From: Punctularia strigosozonata HHB-11173 SS5
Lineage: Eukaryota; Basidiomycota; Agaricomycetes; Corticiales; Punctulariaceae
Direction of reading: 5' to 3'
Length of the DNA stretch: 64,000 bases
Assembly (NCBI RefSeq): GCF_000264995.1
Contig: NW_006767434.1
Span: 1,271,725-1,335,724 of the forward strand
The notes beneath the pieces were generated by a model, which was given only the letters and a program-made list of their open reading frames with translations, was not told the DNA's origin and did no database searches. Shown here one piece after another: positions 47,001 to 57,150 of the stretch (positions within the stretch are counted from its first letter, which is position 1; the number at the start of each line of letters is the position of its first letter). A program made the translations under genes and the position numbers.

Positions 47001-48421
47001 AACCTTCTGTCATGAACTGTAACTTGCAATCTGATACACCGGAAGTCAGTCATAACGCCGATTGCGAGAACGAGCATAGATTACGGGCATACGCTGAACC
47101 CCACCCATTCCTACGCATGTACACCAAGCTCTCCGCGTGCTCGTTCCTGATTTCTGAAGGAATTTCGGTGATTCGGGAGGCGGAAGCAGTCGTCGCAAGT
47201 TTCACAGGGATCGCTGGGATACAGAGGTGCCTATAGCATGCCACTGTATGGAATTCGATGATTTGTCAGAGGGCATCCCAACGAGTTAAGCCGGACGTGT
47301 CAATGCGCGACCGTTTCAAGAGCAAAAAGACTCGTGCTTCAAGCATCGATGCTCAAGACTTAGCGCAAACGCTCGCATATCTGAGACTAAGTGAAGTTCG
47401 AGCGCGAATGGTGTAGTTCTTGTGCAAGAGATCATGAGGTGAGGTGACGGGTTTCGCCAGCGTGAAGAGGTTTTTCTCACGGCTTCGTGTTGGCTTCCGA
47501 CACCGAAGTGCTCGTCAGGTTGCTTGCCTGAAGCTTGCTGTGGTCCAGAGTCATGCTCCGGCACTATCTAAACCTGAATATGCCTGCCTCCGCGGACGAC
47601 TCGCATGTGTGAGACCACGTTTAACCGCGCCAGACTTCCAAGAATTCTCGCCCTTTGGTGCCCCTCCGAATCCGCCGAGTCTTTATCAAGTCCAAGCAAG
47701 CGCCAGTGATATTGTGCCTCAGCTCCTGCACAATGGATATTTTATCGATCGATCGAACAGTACGCGTACAACCCCTCCCTAGAAACCTCGGGTCTAGTAG
47801 TTTCTCCTCCAGTCGAATCTCGGCTGCGGGCTCATACACATATACCAGGAGGCCAGACGATGAGAGTCAATGGATGATACCAACTGAACATCCCATTATC
47901 CAACAGTCTTGTTGTCCAAGCGGGTCTGCCTCTGCCCTTGTTGTCATCGAGATGTCTCTATAGCCGTGGTGGTGGCTTGTGGGTGCCGAATGATGCTGTC
48001 GTATCCTGGCTGATCAAGGGCGAAGCCACGGTCTTTGCTCCCCTTTCGGCATGCAACGATTTGTTCGCCCGTTTGTTCTTTCTCCCTTAAGATTTGTTAT
48101 TTGCGAGCCAGGACACCCTCGAATTTCTGCCTTTGTTCGACTAGTATTCCTCGATCCCGTTCCTGAGGGTTTCCCTTTGTGCAAGGAGAGCCTTATATCC
48201 CCGGGTCTTTGGCTCAGAATCTCTTGCGTTGTTGCTCAGCTGTATTTCTGCTTCGCGCACGTTCAGGGCCTTCTCAGTAAGTACCACTATCTATCCCGCA
48301 TCGCGCAAGATATTGAAGTGCTCTCATCCAGAATTTGTAGCGTCGACGAACACGCCAGTGACGACGGCGTTTCCCCGGACCCAAGCTTGGCACCTCCTGG
48401 GACAACGCTAGATTCTCAAAC
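44001..48421. other. Gene-poor stretch, nothing recognised
   Basis: 4.4 kb without a supportable gene. GC content and codon pattern look lower than in neighbouring genes. Several short open frames exist. A minus-strand frame at 44440-44655 is hydrophobic (LSAWQPPLHRVRFWPYVYLV) and the + frame at 45489-45785 has Cys-rich CDCRQCCC at its end, but neither joins convincingly to other exons. No terminal repeats, tRNA or tandem repeats were seen. Probably decayed duplicates or old repeats. Confidence 0.45.
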
Positions 48422-49792
48422 ATGGTTCATCCCGAGAGATTGCCACCGGACGTATGGCTCGAGGTTTTCGACCTCGTCAAAGAAGATTGGCCGTACGTCA
48501 TGCTCCGGATAGGTGGCGTCTGCAAGTACTGGCGTTGGATCGTGCGCACCACCCCCGGGCTGTGGCGCGTGCTCGAGCTCAAAAGCCGCCACTCGAGCGA
48601 CCTGGCGAGGCTTTGGAAGGACTGCTCCGGAAACCGGATCAGATGTCTGCGTATCCACGAAGAAGCATTCGCCAGCGCCTTAGGCTGGGCGCAAGAGCTG
48701 CGTACTCTTGACCCGACAGCTCTGAAGAAGCTGTCTCTACATTGCCCCTCCACCGAGCACCTGGTGTGGTCCTTGAACACATCTCTCGCTCCACTCAGCA
48801 CCCGCGCGCTGCCCCAACTCGAAGGCGCTTGGTTCTATCTCACCAACCAAGCTTCGAAAAAGCCCGTGAACCTTTCCGCCTTCTGGAACTGCATCTTCGG
48901 TCACTTCTTCAGCACCCCCCAGGGTCCTCTGGTGAAAGAACTCGGTTTCTTGCACTTCTCCGAGCTCCACCCGCGATGGGTTCCGCTGCACATTCCGCCC
49001 GAGTTCACCTTCGCCCACCTGCGCAAGCTCGACCTCGCGCGCCTCTACCCGTCCCACATCGTCGCCTTCCTCGTCCGCTGCCCCAAGCTCGAAGCGCTGT
49101 CCATCGCCGATTGCCTCCAGGACGACCCGGACCCTCCCCGGCACGCGCTCACGCTCCCGACCGTGCGAGACCTGCAGATCGACGGCATCGACTGCGACCT
49201 GCTCGGCCCTTTGCTCTGCCCGAACCTGGTCCACCTCGAGATGCTCGAGGACTACTCGCCGCAGCCCCCGGCCCTCCTCCGGGCGCGGCTCGACTCCGTC
49301 CGCGAGCTCGAGCTCCCCTTCTGCACCTGGCCGGCGCAGACGCTGTACGACACGATCCTCCGCTGCCCGAACGTCGAGTTCCTCGACCTGTGCGCCTACC
49401 GCCGCGACGTGAACGACGTGCTCCGTCTGCTCTCTTTCCCGGTGGCCGATCCCGCGGTGCGCGACGGGTCGACGGTCCCGCTGAAGAAGCTGACGCGCCT
49501 CAGCCTCTGGATGACGCAGGACGTACCGATCGAGCCGGATGTGCTCGTGGACCTGGTCGACGCGAGGTTGCCTCTGGGGTTGCGGGGTCCGACCAGAGCG
49601 AGGGGAGAGGTCACTCCGCTCGAGTCGATCAATCTCGACGAATGCGCGGTGACGACGACCCGGCCCTTCGAGTGGTTAGAAGAGCATCTCCGCGAGTTCA
49701 TCACGGATCGCGTAGAAGAACGCTCGCCGGAAGATGAGTATACCGAGTACAGCGGTTCCGAAGCATCGGACGTAGTGGAGTACTTAACCTGA
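48422..49792 (+). CDS. F-box/LRR protein, intronless
   Basis: A single-exon 456-aa F-box protein. The F-box is N-terminal (ERLPPDVWLEVFDLVKED, CKYWRWIVRTTPGLWRVLEL), the form common in mushroom F-box proteins, where the Trp-rich stretch follows helix 2. Leucine-rich segments follow: PTALKKLSLHCPS, FAHLRKLDLARLYP, CPKLEALSIADC, PTVRDLQIDGIDCDLLG, CPNLVHLEMLEDYS, LDSVRELELPFC, CPNVEFLDLCAYR. The C-terminus is acidic (DEYTEYSGSEASD). Probably an SCF substrate receptor with unknown target. It has no intron while almost every neighbour has many, which could mean retroposition or simply intron-poor ancestry. Convergent with the gene ending at 49930. Confidence 0.88.
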   Translation: MVHPERLPPDVWLEVFDLVKEDWPYVMLRIGGVCKYWRWIVRTTPGLWRVLELKSRHSSDLARLWKDCSGNRIRCLRIHEEAFASALGWAQELRTLDPTALKKLSLHCPSTEHLVWSLNTSLAPLSTRALPQLEGAWFYLTNQASKKPVNLSAFWNCIFGHFFSTPQGPLVKELGFLHFSELHPRWVPLHIPPEFTFAHLRKLDLARLYPSHIVAFLVRCPKLEALSIADCLQDDPDPPRHALTLPTVRDLQIDGIDCDLLGPLLCPNLVHLEMLEDYSPQPPALLRARLDSVRELELPFCTWPAQTLYDTILRCPNVEFLDLCAYRRDVNDVLRLLSFPVADPAVRDGSTVPLKKLTRLSLWMTQDVPIEPDVLVDLVDARLPLGLRGPTRARGEVTPLESINLDECAVTTTRPFEWLEEHLREFITDRVEERSPEDEYTEYSGSEASDVVEYLT

Positions 49793-49929
49793 TGATAATA
49801 TCAGTCAACGATCCCATATTCGGTTGATGAGCAGGGTAGTCGATCAGCCACGAGAACGTCGAAAGATTTCGATTCCGGCACGTCCAAAGCTAGAAAATAC
49901 ACGATCCAAACGTAAACCGATCCGAAATC

Positions 49930-52144
49930 TCAATGTTCGGTCTCCTCCCAGGCGCGGCCCACGGTCTTCGCGAGGTCGGCCTCGGTGACCTTCTTGCCGC
50001 TCGTGAAGTAGCCCGCGGCGATCTTCGCGTCGATCTCGACGCGCGAGTCGGGCGGGATGAGGTGTTCTGAGGACCCCCAACGCGCAACATGAGCCCCCCT
50101 TCCCGCTGACGAACCATGGACAAGAGTGAAAAGAAGAAGGTGCGTACCGGGGATGTCGTACCGCTTGACGATGGGGATGCCCGACTGCACGATCGCGTTG
50201 TACTTCATGTCGCTCATCGAGACCATGTTGTGGATCTTGGTGATCCCGAGCCAGTGCAGGACGTCGGGCATGAGCGCCTGGAAACGCATGTCCTTCACCC
50301 CGGCGATGAGCTCGGTCGACTTGAAGTACTTGTCCGCCGAGTCGCCGCCGCGCTTGCGGAGGTTGTACACGAGGTACCTGCGCTCGGCGTGAGCGTGAGT
50401 GCGGGAATGAGTGAGGAGAGAGAGAGGAGGGCCATGAACGCACTTGGTGACCTCGCCGAGGGCGCGGCCCTCCTTGCGGAAGTAGACGACGACGCCGACG
50501 CCTCCGCGCTGAGCGCAGCGCACGCACTCTTCGATGGCGTACACGAGATAGGGTTTGCAGGTACAGATGTCCGAGCCGAACACGTCTGAGCCGTTACCTG
50601 GGTCGCCGCCATCGGGTCAGATCCATCGCAGACGTCCAAACACGCAAAACGCGGAGAACCTACATTCGTCGTGGACGCGGAGGGTGAGTTCCTTCGACTC
50701 GTCGCGCAGATACGCGGGGTTGCCGACTATGACAGGCTACGTCAGATGGCTGATAGACCCCCCAAATAAGAGCGAAAGCTGGACTGACAGATGTAGGCGG
50801 TCAAGTTGCCGATGGGCGGGAGGAAGACCTTGATGTCCGGACGGGTGATAAGCTCGGGGTACATCCCTCCCGTGTCCTCAAACAACGCGCGGCGGAGCAA
50901 GCTCTCTGAACTATAAACGTCCCAACAAACACACTCCCATCAGCACACGTCGGTCTAGCAGCCTACGAAAAAAAAAAGAAGAAGGCGCATATACGCACAT
51001 CCCGAACCGCTCCGCGACGCCGGGCAGATACCACACCGGGTCGACCGCCGCCTTGCTCACGCTGATCTCGACCCCGGGATCGGCCTGACTCTCGCTCCCG
51101 TCCTCGTTCCTGAGCGGCCGGCTCTTGATCACGATCTTCCCGTCGACCGCGATCTCGCCCTTCCTGACGCTCTCGTCGATCTCGCTCAGCTTGATATGCG
51201 CGCGGGTGACGGCGATGCTCGGGCGGACGTCGAGCCCGAGCTCCTCGAGCTCCCTCTTGAACACCTGCGGGACGAGGTGGCCCCAGGGGTCGAAGGACAC
51301 GATCTTGGCGGGGTCGGCCCAGGCGGGGACGGGCGGGATCGCGACGGGCGGCTCGGTGTGGGCGTAGTCGGGCTTGTGCGAGGGCGAGAGCGTGCCGAGG
51401 GCGATGGCGAGCGCGCGGTAGATCGAGTAGGAGCCGGAGTGGGCGCCGAGCGCGTTGCGCTGTTTGATGGACGAGGGCAGGCGGGAGCAGATGACGGGCC
51501 CGCGGACGCTCGGGTCGGAGGCGCCCCATTGGAGCGGGAAGGGCCTGATCCCGTGTTGGTCGGGGTACGCTACGGGGTGGAACCGGGGTTTTTCGGTCGT
51601 CAGCACACGTTTTTCGTTTCGGTAGATGTGAGGAGGATCGGGAGAGGGGAAGGGGGGGGAGTACTGACTGGTGAGGATGACGCGCTGGGGGTAGAGCGCC
51701 TTTTCGCGCTCTTTGTCGCTGATCACCTTGTCCTTGTCGTGCTCGGGTGGCATGGTGCCGACCGTGGGCGCGGACGAGGAGAGGGGGACTAGCGAGCCGA
51801 TGGGCGAGAGCGGCTGCGGCGCGGCGGACGGCGAGCCTGAGGCGCCGGGGATGGGTATGCCGTTGGCGACTGGCGCGAGCGGGGGAGAGCGGGTCGGGCT
51901 GGTGAGCGCATCGAGCTGCGGGGGAGAGATAACGAGCGTTAGTTATGATCCATGAACGAGCGAACGTGCGCCGCGATTGCGAGGAGTATGACGACGACGG
52001 CGGAGGCGCGCACTCGCAAGGGGGATGGGGGAGAGTATATGCGCGCACCTTGGCTTGCAAAGCTTGTTGCGAGACCTGGAGGGCCTGCAGCTGCCCGAGG
52101 ATTTGCGTCAAGACGGCGTCCGACACCTGCGATGTGTCGCTCAT
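49930..52144 (-). CDS. GTP cyclohydrolase II-like, Urc1 type
   Basis: RibA-fold enzyme. Classical GTP cyclohydrolase II starts riboflavin synthesis; the fungal Urc1 subfamily acts in uracil breakdown, and this sequence looks more like Urc1. Exons on the minus strand: 52049-52144, 51669-51915, 50999-51569, 50789-50910, 50664-50726, 50444-50597, 50148-50377, 49930-50066; phases close, 539 aa. Zinc ligands are Cys367, Cys378 and Cys380 (HDECNGSDVFGSDICTC), the same C-x10-C-x-C spacing as E. coli RibA. The active-site strand reads VVVYFRKEGRALGE where RibA has YLRQEGRGIGL. About 300 residues precede the catalytic part (LTTYPDQHGIRPFPLQWG, DPWGHLVPQVFKRELEELGLD, IAVTRAHIKLSE), unlike yeast Rib1. 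The gene ends RAWEETEH. Which of the two roles it has cannot be proved here. Confidence 0.85.
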
Positions 52145-52956
52145 GATCGCACCGATATCAAGTCAGTATCTGAGTGTCGCTAAGCTACTCCAAGCAGAGA
52201 GCAGGACGGAGCTGAGGAGAACGAGGACAAGAGCGGCGAGCTTGGACGGGTTCGAGATATGAGGTGTGCGGTGACGGACTGCGACACGTACGACGCCTCG
52301 CCTTTAGTTCATGCTATCGCCACGACCCCGCCATGCGCCTGCCGCCCGCTGTGCCGAGACGGACACATGGCTCGGGCGGATGGGCCGATAGCGGACAGGG
52401 GGCGCCAGGTGCGGGTATCGTCAAGCGGGCGGAGGAGATCATCGGTGCTCTCGGCGATCCTGCAGTAGGAGATGCCACGCCCAGTCACCGATCCACGAAG
52501 CGGTAGTATCTGCCCAATGCCTGCCAGGGCCCTGAAGAAGCAGCGTGCATACCGGCTCCCCTACGGACAACACTGTGAAACTTGCAAGCCTGTATAGGGA
52601 GCGTGTATGGGGAATGTATTCCATGTCGACACGCGCAACAGAGCTCATGCATATGCATCTGGCTCGACTCGCTCGAGTATGTGCATATATCCATCCAGGT
52701 ATATCCTTGTTCATGCTCTCCAACGGTACTCAAGCCCGAGCTTCACGGAGCTTTCAGTTTCGCCATGTCCCCGGGCCCACTACGCAGCATACTCCACCTC
52801 CAACGCTTTCTCTACCCCGAACCGGTACTCGCGACTCCCATTCTGCGAAATCATGACGTCCTTCGGTGGCTCCTTCCTCGAAATAGCTTTCGTCCGTACG
52901 ACATATATAACACGGGCAGACCTTCCAAGTTAGATCCACCAACGACAAAAGGCACG
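52145..52956. other. Intergenic with TATA-like site
   Basis: 812 bp between divergent genes (GCH II-like, -, and WW protein, +). CATATATAACAC at 52902-52913 is a TATA-like sequence about 50 bp before the WW gene's start codon. Nothing else recognised. Confidence 0.4.
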
Positions 52957-54040
52957 ATGAACAGAGACGACGCACACCTCCCCGACGGTCAGCCCGATCA
53001 ATCCGCCCCGCGTAGACGTTCAGCTTTTTGCTCACTCCTTACGCGTCCGCAAAACAGGCTGGACACGACAACACGACCCGCGCAAGGCGCACGACTTCTA
53101 CGTCGACACGCTCGCCTCGCCCCCGCGCTCGATCTGGCACCACCCGTTCGACGACGACCGATTCCTCGACGCGCACCCGGACGTCCGCGCGCCGCGGTAC
53201 GCGCCGCCTCCCGGATCTCCCGGCGCGAGCCCCGCCGCGCGCGACCACATAGGCGCGAACGACGAGCGGGCGGCCGACGTCCAAAACGCGAGAGCGCCGC
53301 AGGAGGTGGGCGGCGGGGGGCAAGGTGGAGGAGGCGGGATGATGGGAAAGCTGAAGGGGATCAAGGAGGCGCACGACGCGCGCAAGCAGGAGAAGAACGA
53401 CGTGCGTTTTTTTTCTTTCTTTCTTTCTTCTTCGTTATCTCTCTGAACATGATACGAATTGCAGCAGCAGCTCCGGCAGTCTATGGAGGGGCAACAGCAA
53501 CAGCCGCTGACGGGCGATGCAAGAGGCGCGCGAGGCGGAGGCGGACCGGGCGTGGTCATGTTTGCGCCGCCGGCGGGCGATCCGTTCATGACCGGAGGCG
53601 GTGGAGGCCTAGGTGGTCCACTCGGTGGTGGTGGGATGCTCGGTGGAGGAGGCATGGGAGGAGCAGGCGGTATGGGAGGAGGCGGTGGAGGCGGAGGCGA
53701 AGGCGGCAAACTGGCAGCCAAAGCGGCTGGGATGGCGATGAAGCACGCGATGAAAGCCGGTCAGGGCGGAGGTGGGATGATGGGCAGTGGCGCCGGTATG
53801 GGGCAGGGCGGCGGTATGATGGATGGGATGGGAGGGATGGGGCAGGGCGGAGGAGGCGGTATGATGGACGGGATGGGAGGTGGTGGTGGAATGGGAGGAT
53901 TGGACGGGACGGGTGGTGGTGGGATGGGAGGGCTGGACGGGATGGGCGGGGGAGGCGGAGGGCTGCCGAGTGCGCTTGATGGCGCAGGAGGAGGAGGAGG
54001 AGGCGGTGGCGGGCTCTCGGATATGTTGTCAGATTTCTGA
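52957..54040 (+). CDS. WW-domain, Gly/Met-rich protein
   Basis: Small adaptor-like protein with one WW domain. Exons: 52957-52987, 53058-53401, 53465-54040; phases close, 316 aa. The WW domain occupies residues 8-40: LPDGWTRQHDP, then FYVDTLASPPRSIWHHP, with the two Trp at 12 and 37. After it comes FDDDRFLDAHPDV, a feature of many basidiomycete WW proteins, then a helical basic region (KLKGIKEAHDARKQEK). The C-terminal two thirds is Gly/Met-rich with repeated units such as GGGMMDGMGG and GGMGGLDGMGG, and ends LSDMLSDF. WW domains bind Pro-rich ligands. The first exon is 31 nt and was chosen because only that splice completes the WW motif. Function beyond ligand binding is unknown. Confidence 0.85.
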
Positions 54041-54959
54041 CGCACTCGGCCCTCACAATACCATGACGGGACAAGACGAGCATTGTGAATTCTTGCGGGG
54101 ATGTACGATATCTCGTTGTGCTACGAGTACAATGCGCATAATCTCAAGGTGAAATAACGTTAATCACGAGAAGAACCAGGGTGTATGACGAAGACTGGTG
54201 AGGACAGCACGGAAACGGACGTCGTCATCCTTCGTATGCCTTTCTTGAGATTGGAGTTGCCGACGTCCGTTGAAGGGAAAGTGGGGGATGAACAGATGGG
54301 TCGCGGTGTAACGGCGTATCGCGGTGACCCGCAGAGGAGACTAGATCTAGATGGTCGGCCCTTGCACGTATTCGGTGGCGTTTAGACGCAGCACAGGGAA
54401 ATCGCCGTCATGTGTCGCATCCCCGCTGGATTGAAAGGGTACAACGACCCGATTGCCGTCCTGTTTGTGATGCCGCACTGTACCCGAATGAGTTGCGGCT
54501 TGAGCCTGCGACGGAGTGGTTCTCCCGTCGACTGAAGGTATGGTATATTACGAAGTCGAACGGCGGGGAAGAGATGCTTGTGGGGTAAATTCACGAAGCG
54601 TCATCTGAAGTTTCCACGATGTCGCAGAAGGAAGCCCCATAGAAATCCGGTAGACATGATCGTGCTCGGGTTTGTGGTGACTTGTTGACGGAATGGAGGT
54701 GTTAATTCTTGCGCCAGTTCAACTAGAGCCGGCCACCGGGTTCGGTATAGTTCACCTGCACGCGACGGGTATATTTTCGAGACGTTGGGGATCGGTCGTG
54801 GAGATACCCAGAGTTCACTAATAGACGCGAAATCGGCACCACCAGAGCGCTCACGGACTATTATAGATAAACACGTGGGCTTGCCCACTTGCGAGCCCGG
54901 TCGGAACTGCGGCCAGTGGTGCGCGAAGCGCGCCTTGCGCCACATCTTCATGTCGGACG
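54041..54959. other. Intergenic, no gene recognised
   Basis: About 0.9 kb. Short open frames at 54185-54385 (+) and a longer one on the minus strand from 54601 lack motifs or splice support. No repeats noticed. Confidence 0.45.
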
Positions 54960-55551
54960 ATGGGCGAGGGAGCCCCAGCACGCCAGAGCCAAGCTGATCA
55001 AGAGCCGTCGAAGACGGGAGCGAGCGAGCAGCTGAAAAGCCTCCGTGAGCTCCTCGAGCGCAGCACGCAATCCCAGGCGGAGTGCCGCGCCCAAGTGGAG
55101 GCGCGCCGGGCGCGGTGTGACGAACAGGCCGCGAGCGAGGATGCGAGGGCACGCGAGCTGGCGGATATGCTGGTTCAGCTGAGGCGGAGCGTCCCCGGTA
55201 CGCCATCAGGTGAGGGGAGGAGCGGCTTACCGGTCGTGCCCGTGTGGGGCGCCGGTGTACATGGAGAATGAGTATGCTGATCCTGTGATGGTTTCTCTGC
55301 TCTAGGTGCCTCCGACGCCCGCTTGTCGCTGGAGGAGTTGAGGGGTATGCTGCGGGCGCACAAGGGGGAACAGCTTGCGATGCTCGAGTCCTTCCTTCAA
55401 GGTCAATCCGTGTCCATTCGACCCAAGCATTCATTGACGCGATGTCGGTACAGAATTTCACGATGCGAACAGGATGCGGCACGCGGAGCTTCAGAATTTG
55501 ATCAGAGATTTGAGGAGACCCAGGAATCCAGCACCGTCTAGACGTCGATAG
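54960..55551 (+). CDS. Small coiled-coil protein
   Basis: Exons 54960-55197, 55306-55401 and 55454-55551; phases close, 143 aa. The product is strongly helical with heptad character: SLRELLERSTQSQAECRAQV, then LADMLVQLRRSV, LSLEELRGMLRAH and ELQNLIRDLRRP. It ends in a basic tail (SRRR). No known family was recognised. Predicted long amphipathic helices suggest a coiled-coil partner of another protein. Start ATG at 54960 is preceded by another ATG (54951) in a different frame. It lies between the WW protein and actin-capping protein alpha on the same strand. Confidence 0.6.
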
Positions 55552-55710
55552 CAGTACGGGTAGCGGCACGGCTGTACCGACATTTTTGTACGATGATCAT
55601 GTAGTGAGGGCAGAGCAGAGACCTCGACGCGACGTCGGACGCTCTTCTACCTCGATCCTCGGTCTCAACAGCATATACCTGCTCGTTCCGGCATCGCATA
55701 CTCCTGCACG

Positions 55711-57150
55711 ATGGACCCAGCCGAGAGGATAGAGATCGCGTCCAAATTCCTGCTGCAGTCCCCTCCGGGAGAGATCAACGACGTCTTGAACGGTACGCGT
55801 CGATCGCGCCCTGCCCGCCCCCCGTCTTGTGGTAAACTAGACCGCGCCCCCCTTGGCGGTCTCTATGCACAGATATCCGCAACATCATCTCGGATGATGA
55901 CTCACTCCAAGCCGGCGTGCAGCCCGCGCTGCAAGAGTACAACCTCGCCCAGTTCATCATCGCGGACGTCCCGGGATGCGATCACCAAGTGAGCTGCTTC
56001 ACGCGTGCTGGGCGTCTTCGGTGTCCACGTTGTGCTTAACGGCTCTCGATCCTTTCCTGCAGTCCATAATCAGCGACGCTGCGCGGTTGGCAGGCGAAGA
56101 CGAGCAGGAACGGTTCCTCGATCCGCGATCAAAGCAGACGTTCGTGTTTGACCACCTAACCCTCGTACGTCTGCTCCCGCACAACAAGGCGTAGTTCGGT
56201 CAGCTCATGCGTCGAGTAGGAAACCAGCGATCCTCAACCGTACGAACCGGAAGCCGAGTCAGAACCTTTGAGGTCCGTAGCAAAGATTCCCCGAACGCTA
56301 TCTAGGCTCTGAACACGCACCGAAATACAGAGAGGCACTGGAGAAAGCGACCCTCGACTACCTCTCGAACCACTTCCACGACGGCACCGCGACCGTGTTT
56401 TCGACCCCAGGTTCCCCCCTCCGCTTCGTGATCCAGATCGTCGCGAATAAGTACAACCCGAACAACTTCTGGTACGGCCCCGTCGTTTGCATCATCCTCC
56501 CGTCTCGCTCTTTTTTTGACGAACACGGACGTCGTGTTTTCTCGGCCTTCTCATCAGGTCCGGACGATGGCGATCAGAATACGTCGTCGATCTCGCACAG
56601 CAGCACGCCGAAGGCCGCATACTCGTGAACGTCCACTACTACGAGCAAGGAAACGTACGTTCTCTGCCCTCTTTAACCATAAAAAAACCCCCCGGGAAAC
56701 CGTTCCCCCCATCGCTGAGCCGAAAACGGATCGCCGCTATCTCAGGTCCAGCTCGAGACGAAACACGCCGTGCACCTCCCGCTCCCGCCCTCCGTCTCCG
56801 CCGACTCGCCTCAGTCGGCGACGAAGGTGGTCGCCCTTATCGAAGAGGAAGAGAACAAGTACCAGCGCTCGCTGAGTGAGACTTACGCCGACATGGGTTC
56901 CAAGACGTTCAAGGACCTCCGCCGCGCGCTTCCGCTTACAAGGCAGAAGCTCGACTGGGACAGGGTGCGTCTCTTCCTCCTTTCCGGCTGCTGCGGTTAC
57001 TCGTCCTCCTCGGGCAACGCTGCGAAAGCCCGGTTCGTTCTTATCTAGCTGACTCGTGCTCTTTGTTTCTTTTCGCTTGGCGTGTAGGTGCTGGGATACA
57101 AGCTGGGCGCAGAGCTGTCCGCGGGGAAAGGCGTCTTGGGCAGTTCGTGA
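55711..57150 (+). CDS. CAP1: F-actin-capping protein subunit alpha
   Basis: Alpha subunit of the heterodimeric capping protein, which binds actin barbed ends and controls cortical patches and contractile-ring filaments. Exons: 55711-55792, 55873-55988, 56063-56164, 56220-56272, 56331-56471, 56558-56654, 56746-56964, 57088-57150; phases close, 290 aa, the family's normal length (about 268-290). Conserved parts visible: KFLLQSPPGEINDVLNDIRN, FDHLTLETSDP, ATLDYLSNHFHDG, FVIQIVANKYNPNNFWSGRW, VNVHYYEQGNVQLETKHAV, and TFKDLRRALPLTRQKLDWDR in the C-terminal actin-binding part, ending LGYKLGAELSAG. Exon 4 is 53 nt. The partner beta subunit is not in this window. Confidence 0.95.

Noticed and set aside
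52582-53979. 465-codon + frame through the WW gene
   Set aside because: It crosses the true introns in the wrong register and reads the Gly repeats as Trp/Arg-rich sequence; the spliced model gives an exact WW domain.
54601-55569. 322-codon minus-strand frame
   Set aside because: Overlaps the small coiled-coil gene, whose three exons have good splice sites and heptads; the minus frame is Arg/Pro/Ser noise.
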